DNA from: DASUPK01 sp963695805
Lineage (GTDB): Bacteria; Actinomycetota; Thermoleophilia; Solirubrobacterales; 70-9
Direction: 5' to 3'
DNA: 64,000 bases
NCBI GenBank assembly: GCA_963695805.1
Contig: CAVOHV010000012.1
Location: forward strand, 61,282 to 125,281
The notes below the pieces were generated by a model. That model was not told where the DNA came from. It did not search any database and saw only the letters and a list, made by a program, of their open reading frames with translations. Below, in pieces: positions 9,622 through 19,000 of this stretch; position 1 is the stretch's first letter; each line of letters starts with the position of its first letter. The position numbers and the translations under genes are program-made.

Positions 9622-10626
9622 GTGCGCCTCGTGAGTCCCGGCTCCGAGCAGGCACCGCGCGGGGGGATCGATCTCGGCGGCACAAAGATCCAGACCGTCG
9701 TGGTCGACGCCGACAACCAGGTGCTCGGTCAGGCGCGGCACCCGACGCCCACCGCCGGCGGCCCAGAGGACGTAGCTCGAGAGATGGAGGCGGCCCTGCG
9801 CGAGGCTGCCGCTCAGGCCGGTCTAGGAACGCGCGACCTCATCGGCGTCGGCATCGGCTCTCCAGGCGACGCGGACGAGACGACGGGTGTCGTCTCCGAC
9901 GCCCGGAATCTCCCCGGCTGGATCGGCCCGTTCCCCCTCGGTGAGCGCCTCTCCGCCGATTTCGGGGTCCCGGTCCGCGTCGGCAATGACGTCCAGGTGG
10001 CGGTCCAGGCCGAGTTCGAGCTGGGGGCCGCCAAGGAGTTCGACACCATTCTCGGCGTCTGGTGGGGAACCGGTGTGGGCGGCGGGCTGATCCTCGACGG
10101 CAAACCCTGGCTCGGCCGGGGCGCCGCGGCGGAGATCGGCCACGTGGTGGTCAAGATGGGCGGAGCCCGTTGCACCTGCGGCCGGAAGGGCTGCATGGAG
10201 GCATACGCGGGGCGTATGGCCATGGAGATCAAGGCTCGCAAGGAGGTGCACCGCGGGGCGAAGACGAAGCTCTTCGAGATCATGGAGGAGCGTGACCGGG
10301 ATCGGCTCACCAGCGGCGTTTGGGAGCGCGCTCTCCAGCATGGCGACGACCTCGCGATCAGGCTGATCGATCGTGCGGTGAAGGCGCTCGGCGCAGGGAT
10401 CGCCTCGTGCGTCAACGTGATCGACCCCGAGGCGGTGATCATCGGCGGCGGCCTCGGCAGCCGCTTCGGGGAGAAGTACGTGCGGCGAATCGCCGCACGG
10501 ATGCACCCCCACCTGTTCGTCGACGAGCGGCCCCCCGCCATCCGGCTCGCGGCGTTGGGCGACCTGGGCGGCGGCATCGGCGCCGCGCTGCTGGTCGACG
10601 CACGGGTTCCCGCGCCTGTGACCTGA
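9622..10626 (+). CDS. ROK-family glucokinase
   Basis: 334 aa; GTG 9622 or GTG 9631 are both possible starts. It has the ATP phosphate-1 motif GGIDLGGTKIQTVVVDADN, catalytic Asp in VRVGNDVQVAVQAE, and the ROK zinc-binding signature AEIGHVVVK with CTCGRKGCMEAY, followed by the adenosine motif VIIGGGLG. No N-terminal winged helix is present, so this is a kinase rather than a NagC/XylR-type repressor. It would phosphorylate glucose or a related hexose for glycolysis. Phosphofructokinase is encoded 45 kb away in the same window. The gene diverges from the acyltransferase gene with a gap of about 36 bp. Confidence 0.88.
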   Translation: MRLVSPGSEQAPRGGIDLGGTKIQTVVVDADNQVLGQARHPTPTAGGPEDVAREMEAALREAAAQAGLGTRDLIGVGIGSPGDADETTGVVSDARNLPGWIGPFPLGERLSADFGVPVRVGNDVQVAVQAEFELGAAKEFDTILGVWWGTGVGGGLILDGKPWLGRGAAAEIGHVVVKMGGARCTCGRKGCMEAYAGRMAMEIKARKEVHRGAKTKLFEIMEERDRDRLTSGVWERALQHGDDLAIRLIDRAVKALGAGIASCVNVIDPEAVIIGGGLGSRFGEKYVRRIAARMHPHLFVDERPPAIRLAALGDLGGGIGAALLVDARVPAPVT

Positions 10627-10723
10627 GTTTGGGCGCTGCGGCCCACGCCGTTTCCCACCTCGGCGTATAGATTCGCAACGAAATCCCGGCCACCCCGAGG
10701 CTGGGACCAAGGAGGAGGAAAGA

Positions 10724-11278
10724 ATGGCGAAGGTCGAAGGAACCGGGACCGTAACCACGGACCTGGGGAAATGGTGGCTGGTAGGCCTTCTCGGACTGCT
10801 GTCCATAGCAGCCGGCGTGCTTGCCATCGTCTACCCGGACATCACGCTGCTCGCCCTCGGCTTGATCGTCGGGATCTACCTTGTCATCGCCGGCTCGTCA
10901 TACATTGGCCTTGCGACGGTCGAGAGCCAGACTTCGGGGGGCGGCCGCGTGCTCCGGTACATCGTCGGCTTCCTCTCCATCCTGGCGGGGTTGATCTGCC
11001 TGGTGCGCCCCGGCGCCGGCGTGCTCGCCTTGCTGATCGCGCTGTCGTTCTGGTTCATCCTTACGGGAGTCGCCGACCTGGCTCGAGCGCTCGACTTCCG
11101 CGAGCATCGAGTCATCTCGATCATCCTCGGCGTGGTCTCGATCGCGGCCGGTGTGATCGTCGTGGCGAACCCCGACATCGGCCTGACCACGCTGGCGCTG
11201 CTCGCCGGGATCGGCTTCATCGTCCGCGGCACCGTTGAGGTCATGGCGGCCGGCTGGATGTACCGGCTCGGCCACTAA
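10724..11278 (+). CDS. HdeD-like DUF308 membrane protein
   Basis: 184 aa with a very strong ribosome binding site (AAGGAGGAGG about 6 bases before ATG 10724). Six hydrophobic segments are arranged as three repeats of a two-helix unit (GLLSIAAGVLAIVYPDITLLALGLIVGIYLV, FLSILAGLICLVRP, GVVSIAAGVIVVANPDIGLTTL), typical of the DUF308/HdeD family. E. coli HdeD is linked to acid resistance, but actinobacterial members have no proven function. Transcription probably ends at the perfect hairpin at 11312-11338. Confidence 0.86.
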   Translation: MAKVEGTGTVTTDLGKWWLVGLLGLLSIAAGVLAIVYPDITLLALGLIVGIYLVIAGSSYIGLATVESQTSGGGRVLRYIVGFLSILAGLICLVRPGAGVLALLIALSFWFILTGVADLARALDFREHRVISIILGVVSIAAGVIVVANPDIGLTTLALLAGIGFIVRGTVEVMAAGWMYRLGH

Positions 11279-11311
11279 CGCCAGCGGGGCTCGGCACCAG
11301 GAGAACTGAGC

Positions 11312-11338
11312 GGGAGCCCGGCCGATGGCCGGGCTCCC
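11312..11338. terminator. Perfect 12-bp stem hairpin between convergent genes
   Basis: The arm GGGAGCCCGGCC (11312-11323), loop GAT, and arm GGCCGGGCTCCC (11327-11338) pair without mismatch. It lies 34 bp after the HdeD-like stop and 14 bp after the opposing DUF7144 stop, so it can serve both strands. There is no T-run on either side, as is common for actinobacterial terminators. Confidence 0.75.
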
Positions 11339-11351
11339 CGCGAACCGAGAC

Positions 11352-11735
11352 CTAGACGCGCGTGGCTCGCTCGTCCTCGCCGAACACGACGAGTCCGTAG
11401 ACGATCCAGACGCAGAGGGCGAAGATCCCCAGCTCCCAGAATGGGTGGTGATCGCCCATCGACAAGAGCGCCCCGATGGCTCCGAGGCTTCCGGCGACGA
11501 TGCCGACGAGTCGGCCCCAGGTGTTGCCGGCCATCAGAGAGAACCCACCGGTGAGCTGGATCACTCCGAGGATGACCAAAACCCAACCCATCGTATGGAG
11601 ATTCGTGAAGATGTACCGCGTGTCGTTCACGTAGAAGTTCGCATCGGAAATGGCCCCAATGCCGTAGATGATGTTGAGCGTGCCCACCAACAACAGCAGG
11701 ATCGCGACAAACACGACTCGACCTGCACCTCTCAT
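11352..11735 (-). CDS. DUF7144 family membrane protein
   Basis: 127 aa with GAGGAG upstream of ATG 11735. Four TM helices: residues about 6-26 (VVFVAILLLLVGTLNIIYGIGA), 48-68 (LHTMGWVLVILGVIQLTGGFSLM), 74-94 and 100-120 (FWELGIFALCVWIVYGLVVFG). The polar segment SDANFYVNDTRYIFTNLH between TM1 and TM2 is characteristic of this actinobacterial small-membrane-protein family. No biochemical role is known. Confidence 0.82.
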   Translation of the reverse strand: MRGAGRVVFVAILLLLVGTLNIIYGIGAISDANFYVNDTRYIFTNLHTMGWVLVILGVIQLTGGFSLMAGNTWGRLVGIVAGSLGAIGALLSMGDHHPFWELGIFALCVWIVYGLVVFGEDERATRV

Positions 11736-11846
11736 GTGGGTCTCCTCTCTGTTACCGGTCGCCCCGTAGGCGGCCGTGTGCGCCGGTCAATCCATTGACC
11801 AAGCAAGCGAACACCTAATCACGGCTCCCGGCGGAAGGGTGAAATT

Positions 11847-12677
11847 TCAGTCTCCAGGCGGCTTCGAGCCCGCGCCCGTGCGTGGGCTGGGCAGCGACGG
11901 CACCCCGCCGATCAGGTCCTGGAAGCGGCGTACGCGCTTGTCGTGACGCGTCTTTCTTGCCTCGGCCTTGGCCAGCTTGCCGCTCCCAGCCGCGTAGCGC
12001 CGCTTCGCCCACCAGGAGCCGGGTCGGCCGAGTCGGATCGCAGCCACCCAGGCGACCGGGGGGATGAACATGCCTACCACGGCCGCGCTTATCTTGCCCT
12101 TGATCGCGACGATCGCGCAGAAACCGAGGGTGATGGCCACGGAGATGACGATTGCCAACGTCGAACTGCCGTTGGCGTCGAGAGGAGTAAATCCCACGAT
12201 GTATCCCCCGCCGATGATTGCCGCGAAGATCACTGCGTCGACCGAGCTGCGGCCCTGCTCGGCCCAGTAGACGTCCTCGAGATGGAGCCAGAGAGCGAAC
12301 TCGTCGAGCGTCAATCCCATGCCGATTCCGAACAGACCGGCGGCGATCTCGAACCAGGGGCTGTTGGGTTCGACCGCGAATGCGACGAAGCCGGCCACCA
12401 TCATGAAGACGATTCCGAAGACAAGGTGGTGGATGTGCAGACCGCCCGGCGACACATTCCCCGGCCACCAGGAGACCTCGGCCCTGATCATCCGCGTGCT
12501 GAAGCGGATGAAACCAAATGAGAGCAGCATCGAGCCCAGCAGGATCAGGCCGGCGCGCTGGTCGGCGGTGTCCAGCGCGTTGCCGAAGTTGATGTCAAAG
12601 CTGAGCGCCCCTAGCAAGCCCTCTCCCTCATGCGGCCAGTATGGCCCCTCCACTAAGCGGGTTGCGCCGTCGCGCAC
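11847..12677 (-). CDS. Integral membrane protein, conserved hypothetical
   Basis: Up to 276 aa with about seven TM helices (for example LILLGSMLLSFGFIRF, HHLVFGIVFMMVAGFVAFAV, ISVAITLGFCAIVAIKG), a histidine-rich loop GGLHIHHLVFG, an acidic loop LDEFALWLHLEDVYWAEQGRS, and a basic C-terminal tail. Similar uncharacterised membrane proteins occur in actinobacteria; I cannot name a function. The start is uncertain. GTG 12677 falls inside the hairpin repeat at 12655-12686, and GTG 12653 just beyond the repeat is an equally good choice. The gene follows uvrA on the same strand with almost no gap. Confidence 0.65.
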   Translation of the reverse strand: MRDGATRLVEGPYWPHEGEGLLGALSFDINFGNALDTADQRAGLILLGSMLLSFGFIRFSTRMIRAEVSWWPGNVSPGGLHIHHLVFGIVFMMVAGFVAFAVEPNSPWFEIAAGLFGIGMGLTLDEFALWLHLEDVYWAEQGRSSVDAVIFAAIIGGGYIVGFTPLDANGSSTLAIVISVAITLGFCAIVAIKGKISAAVVGMFIPPVAWVAAIRLGRPGSWWAKRRYAAGSGKLAKAEARKTRHDKRVRRFQDLIGGVPSLPSPRTGAGSKPPGD

Positions 12678-12686
12678 CCTCGCGTC
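12655..12686. repeat. Dispersed hairpin element, copy 1 (abuts uvrA stop)
   Basis: GGGTTGCGC, loop CGTC, GCGCACCC forms a stem with one bulged T; the flank is CTCGCGTC. The last base of the element is the first base of the uvrA stop triplet as read on this strand (12686-12688). Related copies lie at 59123-59153, 59288-59318 and 62797-62860. Confidence 0.75.
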
Positions 12687-15652
12687 TAGGCGGCGACCGG
12701 CGCCTTGCGCTTGCCGGTGCGCCGGACCTTCATCTCGGGTTCCACCAACTCGGCGAGGAACTCGCCGGTGTACGAACCGGGTGTTGCGGCGACCTGCTCG
12801 GGCGTGCCGGTGGCGAGCACCTGGCCGCCCTCCTCCCCGCCCTCAGGACCGAGGTCGATGATCCGATCGGCGGTCTTGATCACGTCGAGGTTGTGCTCGA
12901 TCACGATGACGGTGTTGCCGGCCTCGACCAGGCGATTCAGCACGTCGAGCAGGCGCTGGACGTCGGCGAAGTGAAGGCCGGTCGTAGGCTCGTCGAGGAT
13001 GTAGAGGGTGTCCCCGGTGGCGACCTTGGAGAGCTCGGTCGCCAGCTTCACCCGCTGCGCCTCGCCGCCGGAGAGTTGGGTGGCCGGCTGGCCGAGGCGG
13101 ATGTAGTCGAGCCCGACGTCGCGCAGGGTGACCAGTCGTCGGGAGATCTTCGGGATGTCCTTGAAGAACTCACAGGCCTCGGCCACCGACATCTCGAGCA
13201 CGTCGGCAATGGACTTCCCCTTGAAGCGGACCTCGAGGGTCTCGCGGTTGTAGCGCTTGCCGTGGCACTGCTCGCAGGGGACGTAGACGTCGGGCAGGAA
13301 GTGCATCTCGATCTTGATCTGACCGTCGCCGCGACAGACCTCGCAGCGACCGCCCTTGACGTTGAAGCTGAACCGGCCCGGCTTGTAGCCGCGCGCCCGC
13401 GCCTCCCTGGTCTGGGCATAGAGCTGCCGGATGTGATCGAAGATGTTGGTGTACGTCGCGGGGTTGGACCGCGGCGTGCGCCCGATCGGAGACTGGTCGA
13501 TGTTGATGATCTTGTCGACCTGCTCGATCCCGTCGATCCGGTCATGCGCGCCCGGCCGCAGCTTCGCCTGATGGAGCCGGTTGGCGACGGCCGGGTAGAG
13601 CGTCTCGTTGATCAACGTCGACTTTCCCGAGCCCGAAACGCCGGTGACGCAGCAGAAGACGCCGAGCGGGATCTGCACGTTGATGCGCTTCAGGTTGTGC
13701 TGGCGGGCTCCCCTGACGACCAGCTCGCCACGCGGCTTGCGCCTCCTCTCCGGGACCTCGATCTGGCGCTGGCCGGCCAGGTACTGACCTGTCAGCGACG
13801 CCGGATCGGCCTCGACCTCCTTGGGCGTCCCCTCCGCGATCACATGCCCGCCGTGCTCGCCGGCCCCCGGCCCCAGGTCGACGAGGTGGTCGGCCGAGCG
13901 CATCGTGCCCTCGTCGTGCTCGACCACGATCACCGTGTTGCCGAGATCGCGGAGCCGCTCGAGCGTCTGGATCAGCTTCGCGTTGTCCCGCTGGTGCAGC
14001 CCGATCGAGGGCTCGTCGAGGATGTACAGAACTCCCACCAGGCTCGAACCGATCTGCGTGGCGAGCCTGATCCGCTGCGCCTCGCCCCCGGACAGCGTGC
14101 GGGCCGCGCGAGCCAGGTTCAGGTAGCCGACACCGACGTTGTCGAGGAAGGCGAGTCGCTCGTTGATCTCGCGGACGAGCAGCCGCGCGATCGCCCGCTC
14201 CGTGTCGGTCATCTCGAGCTCCTGGATCCAGCGCAGGGCCGCCCGCGCCGACATCTCGGTGTACTCGTGGATCGAGATCCCGCCGACCTTGACCGCGAGG
14301 CTCTCCGGGCGCAGTCGCGCGCCCCTGCAGACCGGGCACGGCTGCTCGGCCATGTAGCCCTCGACCCGCTCCCGGACTCCATCGGAATCGGTCTCCTCGT
14401 AGCGGCGCTCGAGGTTGTTGACGATGCCCTCGAAGCGGACGCTGTAGGAGCGGCGGCGCCCGAAGCGGTTCGTGTAGGTCACCTTGTGGCGCTCGCCGCC
14501 GGTGCCGTAGAGGAAGATCTCGCGGTCCTCGTCGGAGAGGTCCTGCCAGGGGGTGTCGGTGTCGATTTCGTAGTCCTCGGCCACGGCCTCGATCAGGCGC
14601 TTCCAGTACCGGGAGTGGCCGGTGCGCCATGGCTGCAGGGCCCCCTCGGAGAGCGACAGCGTCGGATCGGGCACCACCAGCTCGGGGTCCACGACCCGCT
14701 GGAAGCCGAGCCCGTGGCAGCGCTCGCAGGCGCCGTGCGGGGAGTTGAAGGAGAAGATCCGCGGCTCGAGCTCGGGGATCGAGGTGCCGCAGTTGAGACA
14801 GGCGAAGCGCTCGCTGAAGGTGAGGCGGTCCGCGACGCCCTCAGGCAGTTGCCCCGCGCCCTTCGCTCCCTTGACGCCGCCGACGTTCTCGGACGGCTCG
14901 CGTTCCTTGGCCTCGCCGGTGCTCCCCTCCGCGAGCACTTCGACTTCGACGACCCCACCCGCGAGCGCCGCGGCCGCCTCGACCGACTCGGAGAGCCGGC
15001 GGCGCAGGTCGCCCTTCATCACCAGCCGGTCGACGACCACCGAGATGTCGTGGTTGTACTTCTTGTCGAGCTTGATCTCCTCGTCGAGGCGCCGCAGCTC
15101 GTTGTCGACACGGACCCGGCTGTAGCCCTCGAGGCGGAATTGCTCGAAGAGCTTCTCGAACTCGCCCTTGCGGCCGCGCACGACCGGCGCCATCACCATG
15201 AAGCGCGTCCCCTCCTCGAGGGTCATGACACGGTCGGTGATCTGCTCGATCGACTGCCCCTCGATCGGCGCGCCGCACTCGGGGCAGTGGGGCTTCCCGA
15301 TCCGCGCCCAGAGCAGGCGCAGGTAGTCGTAGATCTCCGTCACCGTGCCGACGGTCGACCGCGGGTTTCGCGACGTGGTCTTCTGGTCGATCGAGATCGC
15401 CGGCGAGAGCCCGTCGATCGAGTCGACGTCGGGCTTCTCCATCAGCCCGAGGAACTGGCGGGCGTATGCGGAGAGCGACTCGACGTAGCGCCGCTGCCCC
15501 TCGGCGTAGATCGTGTCGAAGGCAAGGCTCGACTTACCGGATCCGGAGAGGCCGGTGATCACGATCAGGGCGTTGCGAGGCAGCTCGAGGTCGACGTCCT
15601 TGAGGTTGTGCTCCCTCGCCCCGCGGATGACTATTCGCTCCGAAGGGGCCAT
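12686..15652 (-). CDS. uvrA: Excinuclease ABC subunit A
   Basis: 988 aa from ATG 15652. The first Walker A is GLSGSGKSSLAFDT, followed by the UvrA signature YVESLSAYARQFL, a zinc motif CPECGAP, a second CLNCGTS...CERCHG module, two ABC signatures (TLSGGEAQRIRLAT and QLSGGEAQRVKLAT), a second Walker A GVSGSGKSTLIN and a zinc finger CEVCRGDGQ...CEQCHG. UvrA dimers scan DNA for bulky damage and load UvrB, encoded 15 kb away. A Gly/Glu-rich insertion occurs between residues about 235 and 275 (EVLAEGSTGEAKEREPSENVGG). The open frame runs 568 codons further upstream, but that is antisense to the MFS gene. The start overlaps the MFS stop as TAATG. Confidence 0.97.
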   Translation of the reverse strand: MAPSERIVIRGAREHNLKDVDLELPRNALIVITGLSGSGKSSLAFDTIYAEGQRRYVESLSAYARQFLGLMEKPDVDSIDGLSPAISIDQKTTSRNPRSTVGTVTEIYDYLRLLWARIGKPHCPECGAPIEGQSIEQITDRVMTLEEGTRFMVMAPVVRGRKGEFEKLFEQFRLEGYSRVRVDNELRRLDEEIKLDKKYNHDISVVVDRLVMKGDLRRRLSESVEAAAALAGGVVEVEVLAEGSTGEAKEREPSENVGGVKGAKGAGQLPEGVADRLTFSERFACLNCGTSIPELEPRIFSFNSPHGACERCHGLGFQRVVDPELVVPDPTLSLSEGALQPWRTGHSRYWKRLIEAVAEDYEIDTDTPWQDLSDEDREIFLYGTGGERHKVTYTNRFGRRRSYSVRFEGIVNNLERRYEETDSDGVRERVEGYMAEQPCPVCRGARLRPESLAVKVGGISIHEYTEMSARAALRWIQELEMTDTERAIARLLVREINERLAFLDNVGVGYLNLARAARTLSGGEAQRIRLATQIGSSLVGVLYILDEPSIGLHQRDNAKLIQTLERLRDLGNTVIVVEHDEGTMRSADHLVDLGPGAGEHGGHVIAEGTPKEVEADPASLTGQYLAGQRQIEVPERRRKPRGELVVRGARQHNLKRINVQIPLGVFCCVTGVSGSGKSTLINETLYPAVANRLHQAKLRPGAHDRIDGIEQVDKIINIDQSPIGRTPRSNPATYTNIFDHIRQLYAQTREARARGYKPGRFSFNVKGGRCEVCRGDGQIKIEMHFLPDVYVPCEQCHGKRYNRETLEVRFKGKSIADVLEMSVAEACEFFKDIPKISRRLVTLRDVGLDYIRLGQPATQLSGGEAQRVKLATELSKVATGDTLYILDEPTTGLHFADVQRLLDVLNRLVEAGNTVIVIEHNLDVIKTADRIIDLGPEGGEEGGQVLATGTPEQVAATPGSYTGEFLAELVEPEMKVRRTGKRKAPVAA

Positions 15653-16875
15653 TACATCGAGTGTACGCGGGCGAACGGTTGTTCCGGGGGGGCTGCCGCC
15701 TTGAGGCTGTGACGGCCGAGCCAACTCGCGCCGAGCGTGACGAAGCCGCCCGCGAGACCCACCGCCAGGCCCAGGTGTGGGCTGGCCTCGGTCACCGCGA
15801 CGCCCGCCGCGCCATTGCCGAAAGCTGCCCCGACGATGATCGCCGTAAGCACCCAGCCGGTGGCCTCGACCGTGGTTCCCGGGGGCGCCAGGGAATCGAG
15901 CAGCAGGTAGATCACCGAGATGGTGGGCGCGAGGGCGATACCGCTCAGCGCCATCAGCGGAAAGGCCGCACCCACGGACGGCACCGCGACCAGAGGCACC
16001 ACGCTGAGCGCGAAGACGAGAGATATCACCGGCAGCCGGTCCCCAGCGGGTCCACGCCAGTCCCGCGCCCCGAACCACAGTCCGCCCGCCACGCTGCCCA
16101 CGGCCTGGATGGCGACCAGTGTTCCGCCCAGCTCGGCGGCTCCGTGATCTGACGCGAAGGCCGTAATGGAGATCTCGATGGCTCCGACCATGATCCCGAC
16201 TCCCAGCGCCGCGCCCATCAACACCAAGACCCCCGGGGAGCGCAGCGGACCCGACTGTCGCTCGTGCGCCGGAGCCCCTCGCCACGCGCGCGACGCCGCC
16301 GAGCCGGCGAAGACCGCGGTGCCGAGCAGGCTGAGGCCGACACACACGCCCAGCGCGGCCGACGGCGAGGCGACCGCGATCACTCCCGCAGCCAGCGACG
16401 GACCGAGAATCCAGGCGACGTCGATAGCGACGGCGTCGACGGTGAAGGCGGCCTGTCGCAGCTCCGGCCGGGGAACGAGGCCCGCCCAGAGGCTTCGCAT
16501 CGAGGAACCGAGTGGCGGTGTGGTCAGGCCCGCGATCAGGCCCGCTACGGCCATCGCTGCAACCGGGGCGTCCGCCGCCGCCAGCGGAATGAGGGCCCCG
16601 AACGCCACCGCATTGACCACGGTCACGACCAGGATCACCGAGGTCTGCCCGATCCGATCGATCACGCGACCCTGTACCGGCAGCGATCCGGCCGCGGCCA
16701 GGGAGTAGCAGGCGAGGACCAGGCCGGCGGCTGCGAACGAGCCGGTCGATCCCTTCACAAGCAGGATCGTCGCGAGCGGCTGCGCGGCGATCGCCAGCCG
16801 GCTGATCGTCACTCCGGCGAGCGGCGCCGCCACCCCGGGAGCTCCGAGCACGCGCCTGTAGGAATCCGGAAGCAT
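15652..16875 (-). CDS. MFS transporter (12 TM)
   Basis: About 407 aa starting at ATG 16875. A start at 16902 is possible but would share the CATG palindrome with the start of the divergent VOC gene. Twelve hydrophobic segments are visible, with the A-like motif GRVIDRIGQTSV between TM2 and TM3. The central loop (AWRGAPAHERQSG) separates the two six-helix halves. Substrate cannot be read from sequence; this type is often annotated as a drug or metabolite exporter. The stop codon overlaps the uvrA start, which suggests co-transcription with uvrA. Confidence 0.8.
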   Translation of the reverse strand: MLPDSYRRVLGAPGVAAPLAGVTISRLAIAAQPLATILLVKGSTGSFAAAGLVLACYSLAAAGSLPVQGRVIDRIGQTSVILVVTVVNAVAFGALIPLAAADAPVAAMAVAGLIAGLTTPPLGSSMRSLWAGLVPRPELRQAAFTVDAVAIDVAWILGPSLAAGVIAVASPSAALGVCVGLSLLGTAVFAGSAASRAWRGAPAHERQSGPLRSPGVLVLMGAALGVGIMVGAIEISITAFASDHGAAELGGTLVAIQAVGSVAGGLWFGARDWRGPAGDRLPVISLVFALSVVPLVAVPSVGAAFPLMALSGIALAPTISVIYLLLDSLAPPGTTVEATGWVLTAIIVGAAFGNGAAGVAVTEASPHLGLAVGLAGGFVTLGASWLGRHSLKAAAPPEQPFARVHSM

Positions 16876-16900
16876 CCCGCCCCAGGTTAAGCTCGCCCGC

Positions 16901-17341
16901 ATGCCCGACCCGCCGCCGGTGACCGGCGTCTCGGAGCTCGTCCTCGAGGTCTCGGACCTCGACGCCGCGCGGCGCTTCTACCGTGACGTGCTCGGCTTCG
17001 AGGAGACCCTGTACGGCGAGGGAGCCGAGGGCCGCTACTGGTACCTGGTCGGCGAGACCGCCCGGCTCGGCCTCTGGACCGAGCAGGTCGGCCTGGCGGG
17101 CGGACGCGGCGGCGCCCACGTGCACTACGCCTTCAGCGTCCCGGACGGCCAGATCGACCGCCTCAGGGAGCGGATCGAGGGAGCGGGGGCCGAGGTCGAA
17201 GGTCCGATCCAGCTCGGTCCGGGCCGCGCGATCTACGTCACCGATCCCGACGGCAACGTGGTCGAGTTCTGGAGCCAGGACATGGGGGCGTACTCGCGCG
17301 GTGCCCGCGAGGGCGGCATTCCCGGTACGTTCACCCGCTGA
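16901..17341 (+). CDS. VOC family protein (glyoxalase/dioxygenase fold)
   Basis: 146 aa single VOC module: VSELVLEVSDLDAARRFYRDVLGFEETLYG at the start, a central GGAHVHYAFSVPDGQIDRL, and a closing GRAIYVTDPDGNVVEFWSQD with the C-terminal metal-ligand Glu in VEFW. His in HVHYAF is a likely second metal ligand. Families with this fold include glyoxalase I, fosfomycin-resistance thiol transferases and small dioxygenases; the exact reaction cannot be assigned. The stop overlaps the next gene's ATG by one base (TGATG), so translation is coupled to the MFS exporter, hinting at joint detoxification. Confidence 0.85.
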   Translation: MPDPPPVTGVSELVLEVSDLDAARRFYRDVLGFEETLYGEGAEGRYWYLVGETARLGLWTEQVGLAGGRGGAHVHYAFSVPDGQIDRLRERIEGAGAEVEGPIQLGPGRAIYVTDPDGNVVEFWSQDMGAYSRGAREGGIPGTFTR

Positions 17342-18975
17342 TGCGCAAGTGGATCCCAATCATCATCCTCGCCTCGGGCCAGTTCGTGATGACGCTCGAC
17401 ACGAGCGTGATGAACGTCTCGATCTCCCAGATCACCGCCGATCTCAACACCTCGATCCAGGGAGTACAGGCGGCGATCACGCTGTACGCGCTGGTGATGG
17501 CCGCGCTGATGCTCACCGGCGCCAAGCTCGGCGACATCTACGGGCGCAACCGGATGTTCGCCATCGGGCTCGGCGTCTACGGCGTCGGTTCCTTGATCAC
17601 GGCCCTCAGCCCCAATCTCACCGTTCTGCTCGTGGGCTGGTCCGGGATCGAGGGGCTCGGGGCGATCATGGTGATCCCCGGGATCGCCGCGCTGACCGCT
17701 GCCAACTACGAGGGCAAGGACCGGGCGGTCGCCTACGCGCTGATCGGCGGCATCACGGCGGTCGCCGTCGCGGCCGGCCCGCTGATCGGCGGCTGGGTGA
17801 CGACCAACGCCAGCTGGCGCTACGTGTTCGCGGGAGAGACGGTGATCGTGACCGTGATCATCCTGCTGCGGGGACATATCGCCCAGGCGCCGAAGGCCGA
17901 GCACCGACCCAAGATGGACTACGTGGGTTCGGTGCTCTCCGCCGCCGGCCTCGGGATCGCCGTCTTCGGGATCCTGATGGGCAGCAAGTGGGGATTCGTG
18001 AGGCCACTCGGGGCGCCGACGATCAACGGAAACGAGATCACCCCGCTCGGCTTCTCGGTGGTGCCCTTCATGGTCCTGGCTGGGCTCGGGATACTCGCCG
18101 GATTCGTCCACTGGGAGGAGCGCAGGCACCGCCTGGGCCTCGACCGCCTCCTTGACACAGCCCTGCTGAAGATCACGCAGCTTCGCGCCGGGCTCACGAC
18201 GCTCCTTGGCCAGCAGCTGGTGCTGATGGGGCTCTTCTTCGTCGTTCCGGTTTACCTGCAGGTCGTGGTCGGGCTGGACGCGTTCGAGACCGGTAAGCGG
18301 CTGCTTCCCCTCTCAGTGGCGATGCTGATCACCGCCATGGCCGGTCCCAAGGTCGCCGGGAGACGGTCGCCGAGGACGGTCTCGCAGGCGGGCCTCGTCC
18401 TGATCAGCGCCGGGGCCGTCGTGATGCTCGCCACCCTCGACGTAAACCTCAACGACACCGGGTTCAAGATCGCCATGGTCCTAATCGGGGCCGGCGGCGG
18501 CTTGCTCGCCTCCCAGCTCGGCAACGTGATCATGTCGTCGACCGACCCTTCCAAGGCGAGCGAGACCGGAGGCCTGCAGGGAACGGCCCTCAACCTCGGT
18601 TCCTCGCTCGGCACCGCCCTGATCGGCGCGATCCTAATCCTCAACCTGATCAACGGCTTCAACGACAATGTCGCGGACAACCCGCAGGTGCCCGCCCAGG
18701 CGCGCGAGACGATCGCCGCCAACACCGAGGAGGGCATCGACATCGTGCCCGTCGCACAGGTCGAACAGCAGGCGCTCTCCAAGGGTCTCTCGGAGGACCA
18801 GGCTCAGGCGGTGGCCAGCGACTACGGCGATGCACAGCTCGACGCGTTGCGGGTCTCCATCGGCGCCGTCGCGGTCATCGCGCTGCTCTCCCTCTGGTTC
18901 ACGAGGAAGCTGCCGACCTCCGCCGTCGCGCCGGCCGTCGAACCGGAAGCGGCCGCCGCATCCGCCCCCGCCTAA
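17341..18975 (+). CDS. DHA2-type MFS multidrug exporter (14 TM)
   Basis: 544 aa beginning ATG 17341, overlapping the VOC stop. The N-terminus has the DHA2 motif FVMTLDTSVMNVSISQI (with the D1-like Asp in TM1), motif A region GAKLGDIYGRNRMFAIG, and motif C-like GGITAVAVAAGPLIGGW. Total hydrophobic segment count and length fit the EmrB/QacA 14-helix family. A long extracytoplasmic loop (NDNVADNPQVPAQARETIAA...) lies before the last helix. Exports drugs or lipophilic ions by proton antiport in characterised relatives. The C-terminus is Ala/Pro-rich. Confidence 0.9.
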   Translation: MRKWIPIIILASGQFVMTLDTSVMNVSISQITADLNTSIQGVQAAITLYALVMAALMLTGAKLGDIYGRNRMFAIGLGVYGVGSLITALSPNLTVLLVGWSGIEGLGAIMVIPGIAALTAANYEGKDRAVAYALIGGITAVAVAAGPLIGGWVTTNASWRYVFAGETVIVTVIILLRGHIAQAPKAEHRPKMDYVGSVLSAAGLGIAVFGILMGSKWGFVRPLGAPTINGNEITPLGFSVVPFMVLAGLGILAGFVHWEERRHRLGLDRLLDTALLKITQLRAGLTTLLGQQLVLMGLFFVVPVYLQVVVGLDAFETGKRLLPLSVAMLITAMAGPKVAGRRSPRTVSQAGLVLISAGAVVMLATLDVNLNDTGFKIAMVLIGAGGGLLASQLGNVIMSSTDPSKASETGGLQGTALNLGSSLGTALIGAILILNLINGFNDNVADNPQVPAQARETIAANTEEGIDIVPVAQVEQQALSKGLSEDQAQAVASDYGDAQLDALRVSIGAVAVIALLSLWFTRKLPTSAVAPAVEPEAAAASAPA

Positions 18976-19000
18976 GGTCAGCACCTGACCCCTCGCCGTC

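Noticed and set aside
12641..15712. 1023-codon plus-strand open frame antisense to uvrA
   Set aside because: It mirrors the codon structure of uvrA in a high-GC genome; its translation shows Leu/Asp/Val-rich repeats without any domain, whereas the opposite frame is a complete UvrA.
16875..16902. Overlapping start codons of the divergent MFS and VOC genes on one CATG
   Set aside because: Possible but leaves no promoter space; ATG 16875 for the MFS gene avoids it, so it was not called an unusual overlap.
15653..17359. 568-codon upstream extension of the uvrA frame
   Set aside because: It runs antisense across the VOC gene and through the MFS gene in another frame; UvrA homology starts at ATG 15652 (MAPSERIVIRGAREHN).
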